A stretch of DNA of 64,000 bases from GCA-2731375 sp964507245 (GCA_964507245.1 CAZDQC010000002.1:1-64000), one strand, 5' to 3'. Counted from the stretch's first letter, positions 10,312-19,506 are shown. Numbers and translations: made by a program. The notes: generated by a model from the letters alone, not told the origin.

Positions 10312-11148
10312 CTAACCGTGCCAGGGCTGTAACAAAATCCATAACATTTCTACGGCGCGCAGCCAGTCATCCAGGGCCCGTTGGCGCGGCTCAAGGATAA
10401 GGGCATCGACGCCGGAGGTGGCATACCCATCCGCCATTTCCTTCAAAGCATTCGGGTCATCCTCCAACGGGTCCCAGAAAAGGCGCATTGAAACAACAAA
10501 ATCCTTGCCGCGGGCCGCTCGAAGGTCCTCAATAATGGGGTTAATCTGATCCGTCGGCACGCGGGTGCCATGCCAACCGTCGCCCAGAGCTTTGGCTCGG
10601 CGCAAGGCCGGTTTGGAATTGCCGCCGACCCAGATGGGGATCTTGCGTTCCGGTTGCGGTAAGGCACGAATGCCATCCAGGGCTGCGGTCACAGTGGTAG
10701 GTTGATAGGAGATGGGGTCTTCGCCCCAGCAGGCCCGAAGGATGTTGATGATATCGTCAGTCCGGGCGCCCCGATCATGGAAGGGTACGCCCATGGCGTC
10801 GAATTCTGCTTCCATCCAGCCGACGCCGGTGCCCAGGATCAACCGTCCGTCGCTCAATAAATCTAGGGTCGCGAGCTCCTTAGCTAGGTGCGCTGGAATG
10901 CGTAAAGGCAATACCAAAACCGAAGTTCCTAGTTCCACTCGGCTTGTAGCCGCCGCCGCCCAGGTCAAAGTGATCAACGGCTCATAAAAACTTTTCGAAG
11001 GCGGATAGGGGGCATCATGTGGAATCGCTAGATGATCATTAACCCAGATATTGTCATAGCCCAAATCCTCAGCCTGGCGGGCGCCGCGACGCACGGCTTC
11101 GGGCCCTGCCTTGCGACCGATTTGGGGAATGTGAATGCCCAATTTCAT
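10312..11148 (-). CDS. LLM-class flavin/F420-dependent oxidoreductase
   Basis: A luciferase-like monooxygenase-fold protein of 278 residues. The N-terminal MKLGIHIPQIG strand, the YDNIWVNDH segment and the GTGVGWMEAEF loop are typical of the F420-type LLM subfamily. It is the first gene of a four-gene minus-strand cluster with an amidohydrolase, a G3E GTPase and a DapA-like enzyme, which suggests a catabolic oxidation or monooxygenation step. Whether the cofactor is FMN or F420 cannot be settled from the sequence. It diverges from the UGSC selenoprotein gene with 68 bases between them. Confidence 0.88.
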   Translation of the reverse strand: MKLGIHIPQIGRKAGPEAVRRGARQAEDLGYDNIWVNDHLAIPHDAPYPPSKSFYEPLITLTWAAAATSRVELGTSVLVLPLRIPAHLAKELATLDLLSDGRLILGTGVGWMEAEFDAMGVPFHDRGARTDDIINILRACWGEDPISYQPTTVTAALDGIRALPQPERKIPIWVGGNSKPALRRAKALGDGWHGTRVPTDQINPIIEDLRAARGKDFVVSMRLFWDPLEDDPNALKEMADGYATSGVDALILEPRQRALDDWLRAVEMLWILLQPWHG

Positions 11149-11201
11149 GATGCAATCCTTCTTGTGCTACGGGGGCGAGGCTGTTGTAATCTTCCGAGTA
11201 T

Positions 11202-11206
11202 AGGAG
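11202..11206 (+). promoter_or_regulatory. Ribosome binding site of the UGSC selenoprotein gene
   Basis: AGGAG lies 10 bases before the ATG at 11217 and supports that start, which places the in-frame UGA at codon 92. Confidence 0.7.
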
Positions 11207-11216
11207 AAATGGCGCT

Positions 11217-12866
11217 ATGGTCCGAGAGCTTATGAACCCTTGTGGCATTGTTGCGAGCGAGGATATGCCACTTGCATCACGCGGCATGCATGACGGCCCG
11301 ACGATAATTGGTCTGTTCTCAAATCAAAAAGCCAATGCGGATTTGTTCCTGGATAATATCCAGGCTTTGTTGTCCGATCGATTTGATGATGTGGAATTCC
11401 TCCGCGGCCAGAAATCGGCCTCTGTGCCGGCGGAATTCTCTGACGAGTTTTTGAATCGCTGCCATATGGTGGCGGCCGCCTTTGGCGATTGAGGTTCATG
11501 CACGTCGTGGTGTATCCATGACAGCATCAAGTTAGAGAAGCTGGGCATACCCACCGCCACAGTCTGCAGTGATGAATTTTACAGCTTGGGCAAGGCGGAA
11601 GCTCAATGCCTCGGCGTACCCGGCCTACCCATTGCAGTGGTGCCCCACCCGGTCGCAAAATTATTGCCTGATGAAGTGGCCGGCCTTGCCCGTGGCGTGG
11701 TGGATGAAATTTATCGTCTGTGGCATGAGGACGCGGACCATCTGCGCGCCGAGTTCAAAGAAAAACAACCGTCCGCAAAACAACAATTACGATACAAGTC
11801 ATTGTTCGAAGGGAATTATACCGCCCCCAATGCACCTGAACGTATGAATGGCCCAGACGATTTGGACGGCGTTAATCGCCTGTTCTATAGCAGAGGGTGG
11901 ACCGACGGCCTTCCCATAATCCCGCCCACGCCGGGACGATACGAAAAGATGCTGAGCGGGACGAATCTTGATGTAAATCAACTGTTATCCTTGATCGAGC
12001 CTCGTCAAGGCAAGGCTACAATTGGTAAGGTAGCGGTCAATGCAGTTATGTCGGGCTGTCTGCCGGAACATTTGCCGGTGTTGGTGGCCGCCGCCAACGC
12101 TCTGGGCAATTCGGATCTGAACCTCAAAGCTCTGAATACCACCACGCACCCTTGTACGGTTCTGGCTATAATCAGCGGCCCCATTGTTGAAGAAATCGAT
12201 ATTAACAGTACCTACAACGCCCTTGGCCAGGGCAGCCTAGCTAATGCCACGATTGGTCGGGCAATTAGGTCAATCCTGTTGAATATCGGTGGGGGCACGC
12301 CCGGGATCCTGGATCGGGCCACTATGGGCTCTCCGTCCAAATTTAGCTTCTGCTTTGGTGAAAGGGCCGACGAAAGCCCATGGGGCGAAACTCTGGCCAT
12401 GGAGCGCGGTTTTGCCCCGAATCAAAATACTGTCACCCTGTGTGGGGTTGAGGGGCCGCACAATGTGAACGACCATTACGGCAAGACGGCCGAGGAAATC
12501 TTGCTGACGGTCGGCGGCACCATGGCGCAACCAGGGCTGAATAACAGCTATCTGGGTGGTGAAATTATTGTGGTTCTGGGGCCGGAACATGCCGACATCA
12601 TCGCCAAGGACGGCTTTTCTAAATCTGATGTCCGAAAATTCTTAATGGAACATGCTCGGATACCGGCCCATGCTCTGTCCGATCCACAACGCGATATTAT
12701 GCGTCAATATGTACCACATCGCCTTTTGGACAACGGCAAGGGCGATGCCCTGATTGTCACTTCTCATGATGAAATTTTATTGACGGTGGCTGGTGGCGCG
12801 GGTCGCCACTCGGCGATTATTCCCTCGTTCGGCAACACCAGGGCGGTGACTGAGATCATTGGATGA
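11217..12866 (+). CDS. UGSC-family selenoprotein (in-frame UGA read as selenocysteine)
   Basis: Read straight through, this is a 549-residue protein with a single in-frame TGA at 11490-11492 (codon 92). The codons around it read G-D-Sec-G-S-C-T-S-W, matching the Sec-Gly-Ser-Cys-Thr motif that names the UGSC (seleno)protein family. The frame stays open and protein-like across the gap to the next ATG at 11586. A redox role through a selenenylsulfide pair of Sec92 and Cys95 is expected from family knowledge; the substrate is unknown. Residues about 20-190 form the UGSC domain. The C-terminal two thirds, starting near a GWTDGLPIIPPT motif, form a second conserved domain, so this looks like a fused two-domain form. 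No selA, selB, selC or selD gene is in the window. Confidence 0.9.
11490..11521 (+). promoter_or_regulatory. Recoded UGA codon and candidate bacterial SECIS hairpin
   Basis: Right after the UGA, TCATGCAC (11496-11503) can pair with GTG (11510-11512) and CATGA (11517-11521). This gives a 5+3 bp stem with a four-base bulge (11513-11516) on the 3' side and a six-base loop GTCGTG that begins with G, as bacterial SECIS loops usually do. An alternative pairing is ATGCAC with GTGTAT. The loop is only about 11 bases from the UGA, nearer than in E. coli fdhF, so the fold is tentative. Confidence 0.45.
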
Positions 12867-13086
12867 GCCTTGCGGGCGCCTGGATAGGTCTCCCTTGGAT
12901 GACATGCCAATTACAATGGCCAGGCCAAAGAAAATCATGGCCACTGCCCATGTTGTTTCAGACATCAGAACTCTAGCGAACTGAAAATCTTTTGCAGTGT
13001 GCTGGATGCGAGCACAGGTTAATTCTGAGACAATCTCAAAAGCGCCAGAGAACTAAATTTTATAAATCGTCTCATGGGTCATAGGC

Positions 13087-14469
13087 CTATAAAGCCTTAA
13101 CGATGTCGTCGATCATTTTCTTCGCGTCGGCGAACAGCATCATGGTGTTGTCGGCATAGAACAATTCGTTATCGATGCCGGCATAGCCGGGCGACAGGCT
13201 ACGCTTGACGAACAGGCAGGTTCGGGCTCGATCCACGTCCAGGATAGGCATGCCAGCGATAGGGGAGTTTGGCTCGTGAGCCGCCGGGTTAGTAACGTCG
13301 TTAGCCCCGATGACGAAGGCCACGTCGGCATTAGCAAAATCGGAGTTAATCTCCTCTAATTCGAACACTTCATCATACGAGACATTCGCCTCGGCCAATA
13401 GCACATTCATATGGCCGGGCATGCGTCCAGCCACGGGATGGATAGCGTAAGTCACCTTGACCCCATGCTCTTTGAGCAAATCGCCCATGTCACGCACGGA
13501 ATGCTGGGCCTGTGCCACAGCCAGACCGTAGCCGGGCACGATAATGACGGACGAGGCATTCTTCATAATATAGGCAGCATCGTCCGCGCTGCCTGCCTTT
13601 ACAGGCTTGTCACTTTGGGTTCCAGTGGCGATAGCGTCACCGCCAAATCCGCCAAGCAGAACTGAGATGAAGGAGCGGTTCATGGCCTTGCACATGATAT
13701 AGGATAGAATCGCACCGGACGAACCCACTAGGGCACCAGTGATAATCAGGGCGATGTTTTCCAACGTGAAACCGATGCCGGCTGCTGCCCAGCCCGAATA
13801 ACTGTTAAGCATCGAAACGATCACCGGCATATCCGCTCCGCCGATGGGAATGATTAGCAAAAGGCCGAGCGCAAAGGCCAGGATGGTCATAGCCCAAAAC
13901 CATCCAGCCGCCGGCTCAATTGTGAATAGAACAACTAGAATGAGGATTGCCACACCCATGGCAGCGTTGAGGGCATGCTGGCCTGGAAAGACGATGGGAT
14001 TGCCTGTGACAACACCTTGCAACTTGCCAAAGGCGATGATGGAGCCGGAAAAGGTAATAGCGCCGATCACCACGCCAATCCCCATTTCGATTCGGCTAGC
14101 CAGCTTTAGCAACCCGTCGTCGCCGGCGATGTCGTAGGCACCCGGGTTGTAAAATGCCGCCGCTGCCACCAGAACGGCGGCTAAACCCACTAGACTATGG
14201 AAGGCGGCGACTAGCTGCGGCATGTCGGTCATGGCAATGCGCCGGGCGATAATGGCTCCGATAGCACCGCCTGCGACCATCGCGCCCAAAATCCATTCGT
14301 AGGAGACAACGTCTGGATTGATCACCGTTGCAACCACGGCGATTGCCATGCCGATCATGCCGTAAATATTGCCGCTGCGGGCATTTTCGGGCGATGACAA
14401 GCCGCGCAGGGCCATAATGAACAGGACCGAAGCGATCAGATATGCCAGGGCCGTCAAATTTGCCGACAT
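13087..14469 (-). CDS. pntB: NAD(P) transhydrogenase beta subunit
   Basis: The membrane and NADP-binding subunit of the proton-translocating transhydrogenase, which uses the proton gradient to make NADPH from NADH. About nine hydrophobic segments fill residues 1-260, and the dIII NADP-binding domain follows with a GYGLAVAQAQH motif near residue 313 and a VIGANDVTNPAA motif near residue 390. The 460 residues match family length. It is third in the pntAA-pntAB-pntB operon, 12 bases after pntAB. Confidence 0.97.
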   Translation of the reverse strand: MSANLTALAYLIASVLFIMALRGLSSPENARSGNIYGMIGMAIAVVATVINPDVVSYEWILGAMVAGGAIGAIIARRIAMTDMPQLVAAFHSLVGLAAVLVAAAAFYNPGAYDIAGDDGLLKLASRIEMGIGVVIGAITFSGSIIAFGKLQGVVTGNPIVFPGQHALNAAMGVAILILVVLFTIEPAAGWFWAMTILAFALGLLLIIPIGGADMPVIVSMLNSYSGWAAAGIGFTLENIALIITGALVGSSGAILSYIMCKAMNRSFISVLLGGFGGDAIATGTQSDKPVKAGSADDAAYIMKNASSVIIVPGYGLAVAQAQHSVRDMGDLLKEHGVKVTYAIHPVAGRMPGHMNVLLAEANVSYDEVFELEEINSDFANADVAFVIGANDVTNPAAHEPNSPIAGMPILDVDRARTCLFVKRSLSPGYAGIDNELFYADNTMMLFADAKKMIDDIVKAL

Positions 14470-14481
14470 GACCGGGCGCCC

Positions 14482-14781
14482 CTATTGCTTTTTCTTGTAC
14501 ATGGCCAGCATTCGCTGGGTAACAAGAAAGCCGCCAAATATATTCACGGCGGCCAATCCAATGGCGATCACTCCCAAAATCTTGGACAAAGTCATGTCCG
14601 GCGGTCCAGCTGCGATTACGGCGCCGACGATGATAACTGAGGAAATCGCATTAGTTACACTCATCAATGGTGTATGAAGGGCTGCTGTGACTGACCAGAC
14701 CACGTAATACCCCACAAATATTGCCAGAAAGAAGATCGCTAGGCGGTAAATGAATGGATCAATGTCATTGGCCACATCCAT
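14482..14781 (-). CDS. pntAB: NAD(P) transhydrogenase alpha subunit 2 (membrane part)
   Basis: A 99-residue membrane subunit with about three hydrophobic segments and the characteristic VGYYVVWSVTAALHTPLMSV stretch. In many alphaproteobacteria the alpha chain is split into soluble PntAA and this membrane part, unlike the single E. coli PntA. It sits six bases after pntAA. Confidence 0.96.
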   Translation of the reverse strand: MDVANDIDPFIYRLAIFFLAIFVGYYVVWSVTAALHTPLMSVTNAISSVIIVGAVIAAGPPDMTLSKILGVIAIGLAAVNIFGGFLVTQRMLAMYKKKQ

Positions 14782-14787
14782 GGACGT

Positions 14788-15942
14788 TTATTCCTTCGTA
14801 CACAACAAGGGATGAATAACAGCGCCACCCTTGGTCAGGCAGACGCCCGAAACCGTCTCATCTTCGAAATTGAAGGAAATGCCACCATTTTCGCTATCAA
14901 TATGTGGCGAAAGAAAATTGAACAGATTGCGGGCATACAGTTCCGAGGCGTCGGCCGCGACCCGGGCCGGAAAATTAGCATGACCAATAATCTTAATTCC
15001 TTTCACATCCTTAACCGTTCCCATTTCTGACAAGGCGCAATTGCCGCCATTCTCCACTGCCAGGTCGACGATAACAGAGCCCGGTTTCATCGACGCTACC
15101 ATGGTTTCATCTACCAAGACCGGTGCTGCTTGGCCGGGGATCAGCGCCGTGCAGATGACAATATCCTGTTTGGAGATGGTTTCCGAGATTAGAGCTGCCT
15201 GTTTCTTCTGATATTCCCCGCTCATTTGCTTGGCATAGCCAGTTTCAGTTTCGGCCTGGGTGCTTTCCTCGTCATCGACCATTATAAATTTGGCGCCCAG
15301 GCTTTCCACTTGCTCTTTTGTAGCAGGACGCACATCGGTGGCGGAGACCACGGCCCCTAATCGTCGGGCCGTGGCAATAGCCTGCAGGCCTGCGACCCCA
15401 GCGCCCATGACAAAGACCTTGGCCGGCGTAATGGTGCCCGCTGCCGTCATCATCATCGGCAGGGCACGGCCGAATTCTTCGGTCGCATCCAGCACAGATT
15501 TGTAGCCGGCTAAATTAGCTTGGCTGGATAACACGTCCATACTTTGCGCCCGGGTGATACGAGGCATCAATTCCATGGCAAAGGCATCGATGCCCGCTTC
15601 CGCATAGACTTCACAGTCAGCACGCCGGATAAGAGGGTTCAACATGGCGATCAGCACCTGCCCTGATTTCATAAATGCTAGCTCATTATCCCTATCCGCC
15701 TCATCCAAAATCGGACGACGTACCTTCAGGATCACATCCGCGCCGTCGAGCGTGCCGGCTGCATCCGAGGCGATCGTAGCACCGGCCTGCTGATAATCCG
15801 CGTTGGAAATATAGGCGCCTGCTCCGGCATCAGCCTCGACCGCCACTTCAGCACCAAGTCCCACGAACTTCTTCACAGTTTCTGGCGTTGCCGCCACCCG
15901 CCGCTCACCGGTTCGCCGTTCTTTTAATACGGCAATTTTCAT
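14788..15942 (-). CDS. pntAA: NAD(P) transhydrogenase alpha subunit 1 (NAD-binding)
   Basis: The soluble dI subunit that binds NAD(H), 384 residues. The N-terminus (MKIAVLKERR, then RVAATPETV) matches the alanine dehydrogenase/PNT N-terminal domain. The NAD-binding Rossmann motif is VMGAGVAGLQAIATARRLGA in the middle of the protein. The start is put at 15942 because that is where homology begins, with AGGG a few bases upstream; the open frame reaches back 59 codons without family similarity. A perfect palindrome lies about 160 bases upstream of it. Confidence 0.96.
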   Translation of the reverse strand: MKIAVLKERRTGERRVAATPETVKKFVGLGAEVAVEADAGAGAYISNADYQQAGATIASDAAGTLDGADVILKVRRPILDEADRDNELAFMKSGQVLIAMLNPLIRRADCEVYAEAGIDAFAMELMPRITRAQSMDVLSSQANLAGYKSVLDATEEFGRALPMMMTAAGTITPAKVFVMGAGVAGLQAIATARRLGAVVSATDVRPATKEQVESLGAKFIMVDDEESTQAETETGYAKQMSGEYQKKQAALISETISKQDIVICTALIPGQAAPVLVDETMVASMKPGSVIVDLAVENGGNCALSEMGTVKDVKGIKIIGHANFPARVAADASELYARNLFNFLSPHIDSENGGISFNFEDETVSGVCLTKGGAVIHPLLCTKE

Positions 15943-16102
15943 ATATTTAACCCTGAAAGGGAGTCTAGAACGTTCAGAAGAATCCGCGGAATATAGCAAG
16001 TCGAGCGCATCAAGCAACGTATCGATTTTCTCTAACAATATTAATTTGTACGGATAATAAATTTTCCGCGCGGATCTGGAGAAAAAGTAGGATGCATAAT
16101 TG

Positions 16103-16117
16103 GCCCCAATTTGGGGC
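16103..16117. promoter_or_regulatory. Perfect palindrome, possible operator upstream of pntAA
   Basis: GCCCCAA-T-TTGGGGC is a perfect inverted repeat of 7 bp with a one-base centre, about 160 bases upstream of the pntAA start. It has no T-run after it, so it is more likely a protein site than a terminator. The cognate regulator is unknown. Confidence 0.35.
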
Positions 16118-16269
16118 ACAGCGATGCTTCGATTTGATCACGCTATGCAAGGACCAGCATCATGGATACAAACAAAATTAGCGACACTTTCTCAATATAC
16201 TGCTTCATGTCTATGTATTTGGTTCTCTAGTGCGCTGAATATTGTTTGATTATACGAAGGAGCATCCTC

Positions 16270-16335
16270 ATGCCTCGGCGATACCCCTGTTTTCCGACAT
16301 GCTATTGCGCAAAGTGCCGGAAGTGTATCTCTTAG
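16270..16335 (+). CDS. Possible 21-residue cysteine-rich peptide
   Basis: An ATG-initiated ORF with AAGGAG (16257-16262) exactly 7 bases upstream. It encodes 21 residues with five cysteines at positions 7, 11, 13, 16 and 19 (C-x3-C-x-C-x2-C-x2-C) and several Arg/Lys. No gene follows it on the same strand for over 3 kb, so it is not an obvious attenuator leader. It may be a metal-binding micropeptide or simply chance. Confidence 0.25.
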   Translation: MPRRYPCFPTCYCAKCRKCIS

Positions 16336-16368
16336 GACTGGGCGTAGGATCTGCAGGTGTCAGCGCAG

Positions 16369-17727
16369 TCAGGGCATATCCAGATTGAATTTCTTGAGTA
16401 CGCAATTTTGTTTTCTCCGCATCTTTTCGAGATCAAATTCTTCGATCAAATCATGGAAATGTCGGAACCAGTTCACTTCTGCGTTAAGATGCATAAAGAC
16501 ACCTCCCAGGCCAATGGCGGCCCGGTCCATGAAGACGAATTCCTGAGGTGGACGGACGCCGCCCAACTCGCGCAGACCGCGATGGACCTTTTCCGCCACA
16601 TCTCTTCCATAGACACCAGATCCGCTGTCTTCGCGTATGCGACGGCTACGGTCTTCCAAAAGTGGGCCGTAGACGAAATTGGCCCATAAATTCAAAGTTT
16701 CAATCACTTCCTTATTTAGATCCGTGAACCCCCAGGTTTCATAGGCATGCACTGCCAAATCCTGGTTATTATCGCGTAAGGCGCGGTAGAGATCGATTAC
16801 ACCTCGAACGAACTTCGCCTCGAACACCCGAACGCAGCCAAAATCCAGCAAATTTACGTCCAGGTCCGGTCGGACGGAGTAGTTCCCAAGATGCGGATCG
16901 CCATGTATCACTCCGGTGCTATATAATGGTACGTACCAAGCGCGAAACATGTTCAAGGCAATTGTGTTGCGGGTTTCCAGATCGGCCTCGCGGAATTCCA
17001 ATAATGGCCGGCCACCTAGCCAGTTCATGGTCAGCAGACGCTTAGTGGATAGATTTTGTATAATCTTGGGCACGTGTATGTTTTTTTCACCCTTAAGTAT
17101 TTCGGCGAACAGTCCCATGTGCCGGCCTTCCCGGTCGTAATCTAGCTCCTCCCGCAAACGCTCGCTGATTTCCTTGTGCACATTGGTGGTGTCGATAGTG
17201 CGGTCATAACGCTGATAGACAGAGAATATTAGTTTGAGTTGCGCCAGGTCAGCTTCCACTGCTGAATTCATGTCGGGGTACTGTAATTTACAAGCTAGTT
17301 TCACCCCACCCAGTACCGCGCGATGTACCTGACCTAACGAGGCTGCTGCAGCGGCCTGATGTTCGAAGCTGTCAAAACAATTCTGCCAGTCGGGGCCCAG
17401 TTCTGCAGCCATGCGTCGCTTGACGAATAGCCAGCCCATAGCTGGGGCATTGGATTGCAACTGGATCAATTCCTGAACGTATTCCTGCGGTAGCGCCTCA
17501 GGAATTGTGGCAAGGATTTGCGCCACTTTCATCAATGGACCCTTCAAGCCACCAAGGGCATTTTTCAAATCTTTGGCATGGGCCGGCCGGTCAATGGAAA
17601 TTCCGAACACACGGTCGCCCGCCAGACGCGCTGCTAGGCCACCCACGGCCGTGCCAACCTTGGCATACCGGCGCATGCGACCCGTGACGCTATCGCCCTC
17701 ACCATCTCTTGTTTGGTCTTTACTCAT
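16369..17727 (-). CDS. ABC1/AarF (UbiB) family kinase-like protein
   Basis: An atypical protein-kinase-like ATPase of 452 residues. UbiB/COQ8 relatives support ubiquinone synthesis. Visible features are an Ala-rich loop AAAASLGQVH near residue 130, a catalytic HGDPHLGN loop near residue 274, and a metal-binding LLDFGCVR motif near residue 292. The family KxGQ motif reads KVAQ here (near residue 66), with Gly replaced by Ala, as in a divergent AarF subgroup. The gene ends the pepF-like operon and may not be UbiB itself. Confidence 0.88.
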   Translation of the reverse strand: MSKDQTRDGEGDSVTGRMRRYAKVGTAVGGLAARLAGDRVFGISIDRPAHAKDLKNALGGLKGPLMKVAQILATIPEALPQEYVQELIQLQSNAPAMGWLFVKRRMAAELGPDWQNCFDSFEHQAAAAASLGQVHRAVLGGVKLACKLQYPDMNSAVEADLAQLKLIFSVYQRYDRTIDTTNVHKEISERLREELDYDREGRHMGLFAEILKGEKNIHVPKIIQNLSTKRLLTMNWLGGRPLLEFREADLETRNTIALNMFRAWYVPLYSTGVIHGDPHLGNYSVRPDLDVNLLDFGCVRVFEAKFVRGVIDLYRALRDNNQDLAVHAYETWGFTDLNKEVIETLNLWANFVYGPLLEDRSRRIREDSGSGVYGRDVAEKVHRGLRELGGVRPPQEFVFMDRAAIGLGGVFMHLNAEVNWFRHFHDLIEEFDLEKMRRKQNCVLKKFNLDMP

Positions 17728-17736
17728 GACGCGTTT

Positions 17737-19506
17737 TCAGGACAGCGCCTCCAATTCATCGACGAATCCCTCCATCACGCCCAATCCTTGTTGCCAAAAC
17801 AGAGGATCGGTTGCATCCAACCCAAATGGAGCCAGCAATTCCTTGTGTCGCAAGGTACCGCCCGCACTTAACATGTCCATATACTTCTCCGCGAAACCAT
17901 CTTCGGCCTTTTGATAGACGGCATACAATGAATTCACCAGACAGTCACCGAATGCATATGCATAGACATAAAATGGGGAATGGATGAAGTGGGGGATGTA
18001 GCACCAGAAATTTGCAAATTCTCCGTGCAGCCGGATGGCAGGACCCAGGCTTTCCTCCTGTACTGCCATCCAAATCTCGCCGATTCGCTCTACTGACAGT
18101 TCGCCCTGACGCCGTTCTTCATGCAAGCATCGTTCGAACTGGTAAAAAGCGATCTGACGCACCACGGTGTTAAGCATGTCCTCGGTCTTGCCGGCCAACA
18201 TGGCCTTGCGCCTAGCCGGTTTCGTTTCCCGGTCCAATAATGCGCGAAATGTCAATTGTTCACCGAACACGCTGGCAGTTTCCGCAAGTGTTAGTGGCGT
18301 ATTCGCCATTAAGGCACCCTGCCCGCCTGCTAGGATTTGATGCACGCCATGGCCTAATTCGTGTGCCAGTGTCATGACGTCCCGCGTGCGCCCCTGGTAG
18401 TTCAAAAGGAGATAGGGGTGGGCTGATGGAACTGTGGGATGGGAAAATGCACCGGAAGATTTGCCCAGGCTGGTGGGCGCATCGATCCAGGCATTGTCAA
18501 AAAACCGCCGCCCTACATCCGCCATGGCGGGTGAAAACCGGTGATATGCCTCCAATATCAGATCGCGCGCGGCATCAAATGTATAGGTGAGTTGATCATC
18601 ACCGGGCAGCGGTGCGTTGCGGTCCCAGTAGTCTAAGGTCTCTTGCCCGAACCACCTTGCCTTAAGGGAGTAATATCGATGCGACAGGCGTGGATAGGCC
18701 TCCTGTACCGCATCGGCCAGGGCTTCTACGATTTCGTTTTCCAGCAGATTAGAAAGGTGCCGCGAACTGTCTGGCCTAGCAAATTTCCGCCACTTGTCGT
18801 CAATTTCTTTGTCCTTGACTAAAGTGTTTGTGATCAACGCAAAAAGATTTTTTTGTTTTTCAAATCCTTGGCCTAGCACCTTAGCGGCGGTTCTTCGTTT
18901 GCTTGTATCCGGCTCCGACAACAGATGTAAGGTCTTTTCTAGTGAAAGCTGCTCGCCATCTATATCGAACCGTATGTCAGCTATGGTTTCGTCGAACAAC
19001 CGTACCCAAGATGCCCGCCCTGTCATCTGTTTTTCATGCAGTAATTGTTCTTGCTCATCGGGCAATTGATGGGATCGGCTGGCCCGCACATCCCGCAACC
19101 AAGGGGAATACCGGGCTAGGCTCTCGTTGGCCTCAAGCAGGGCCTGCATGGCATCGTCCTCGATCCGATTCAGCTCCAACGTAAAAAAGATCAGCTTCGA
19201 GATGATGGAGTTCAACCTTTCCATGGTGGTTTGAAAAAAACGGCCGGCCTCGCGGTCGGACACCTTGGTGGCATGATAAAGCTGAGCGTAACTGGAAATA
19301 CGGCCCAACAAATCCTCGGCTGCCTCATAGTGTTGGACAGCATCACTCAATTCGGCGGCCGACAATGAAACAACCTTGCCGCAATAATCGTTGTTGAAAT
19401 TTTTGGCGGCGGCATCTGCCCGGTCTAAATCGGCCGCTAATTCAGCTGCTTCAGGGCCACTATAAAGGTCGCTCAGATCCCATCGGGGCAGATTTCCAAG
19501 GTTCAT
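17737..19506 (-). CDS. M3-family oligoendopeptidase (PepF-like)
   Basis: A cytoplasmic zinc metallopeptidase that cleaves short peptides, 589 residues, the usual PepF length. The HELGHGVHQ zinc-binding motif lies near residue 382, with the third ligand expected about 25 residues later around LAETASVFGE. Nine bases separate it from the UbiB-like gene downstream, so the two are probably one transcript. Confidence 0.95.
   Translation of the reverse strand: MNLGNLPRWDLSDLYSGPEAAELAADLDRADAAAKNFNNDYCGKVVSLSAAELSDAVQHYEAAEDLLGRISSYAQLYHATKVSDREAGRFFQTTMERLNSIISKLIFFTLELNRIEDDAMQALLEANESLARYSPWLRDVRASRSHQLPDEQEQLLHEKQMTGRASWVRLFDETIADIRFDIDGEQLSLEKTLHLLSEPDTSKRRTAAKVLGQGFEKQKNLFALITNTLVKDKEIDDKWRKFARPDSSRHLSNLLENEIVEALADAVQEAYPRLSHRYYSLKARWFGQETLDYWDRNAPLPGDDQLTYTFDAARDLILEAYHRFSPAMADVGRRFFDNAWIDAPTSLGKSSGAFSHPTVPSAHPYLLLNYQGRTRDVMTLAHELGHGVHQILAGGQGALMANTPLTLAETASVFGEQLTFRALLDRETKPARRKAMLAGKTEDMLNTVVRQIAFYQFERCLHEERRQGELSVERIGEIWMAVQEESLGPAIRLHGEFANFWCYIPHFIHSPFYVYAYAFGDCLVNSLYAVYQKAEDGFAEKYMDMLSAGGTLRHKELLAPFGLDATDPLFWQQGLGVMEGFVDELEALS

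Larger units (their letters stand above)
15943..16368. other. Intergenic region upstream of pntAA
   Basis: About 426 bases with no family-level gene. It holds a perfect 7-bp palindrome (16103-16117) and a 21-codon Cys-rich ORF on the plus strand (16270-16335), both listed separately. The pnt promoter must lie here, but no convincing -35/-10 pair was found. Confidence 0.6.

Noticed and set aside
12777..12965. A 62-codon minus-strand frame with a hydrophobic N-terminus near the end of the UGSC gene
   Set aside because: It overlaps the conserved C-terminus of the selenoprotein, lacks a ribosome site, and its second half looks like antisense translation.
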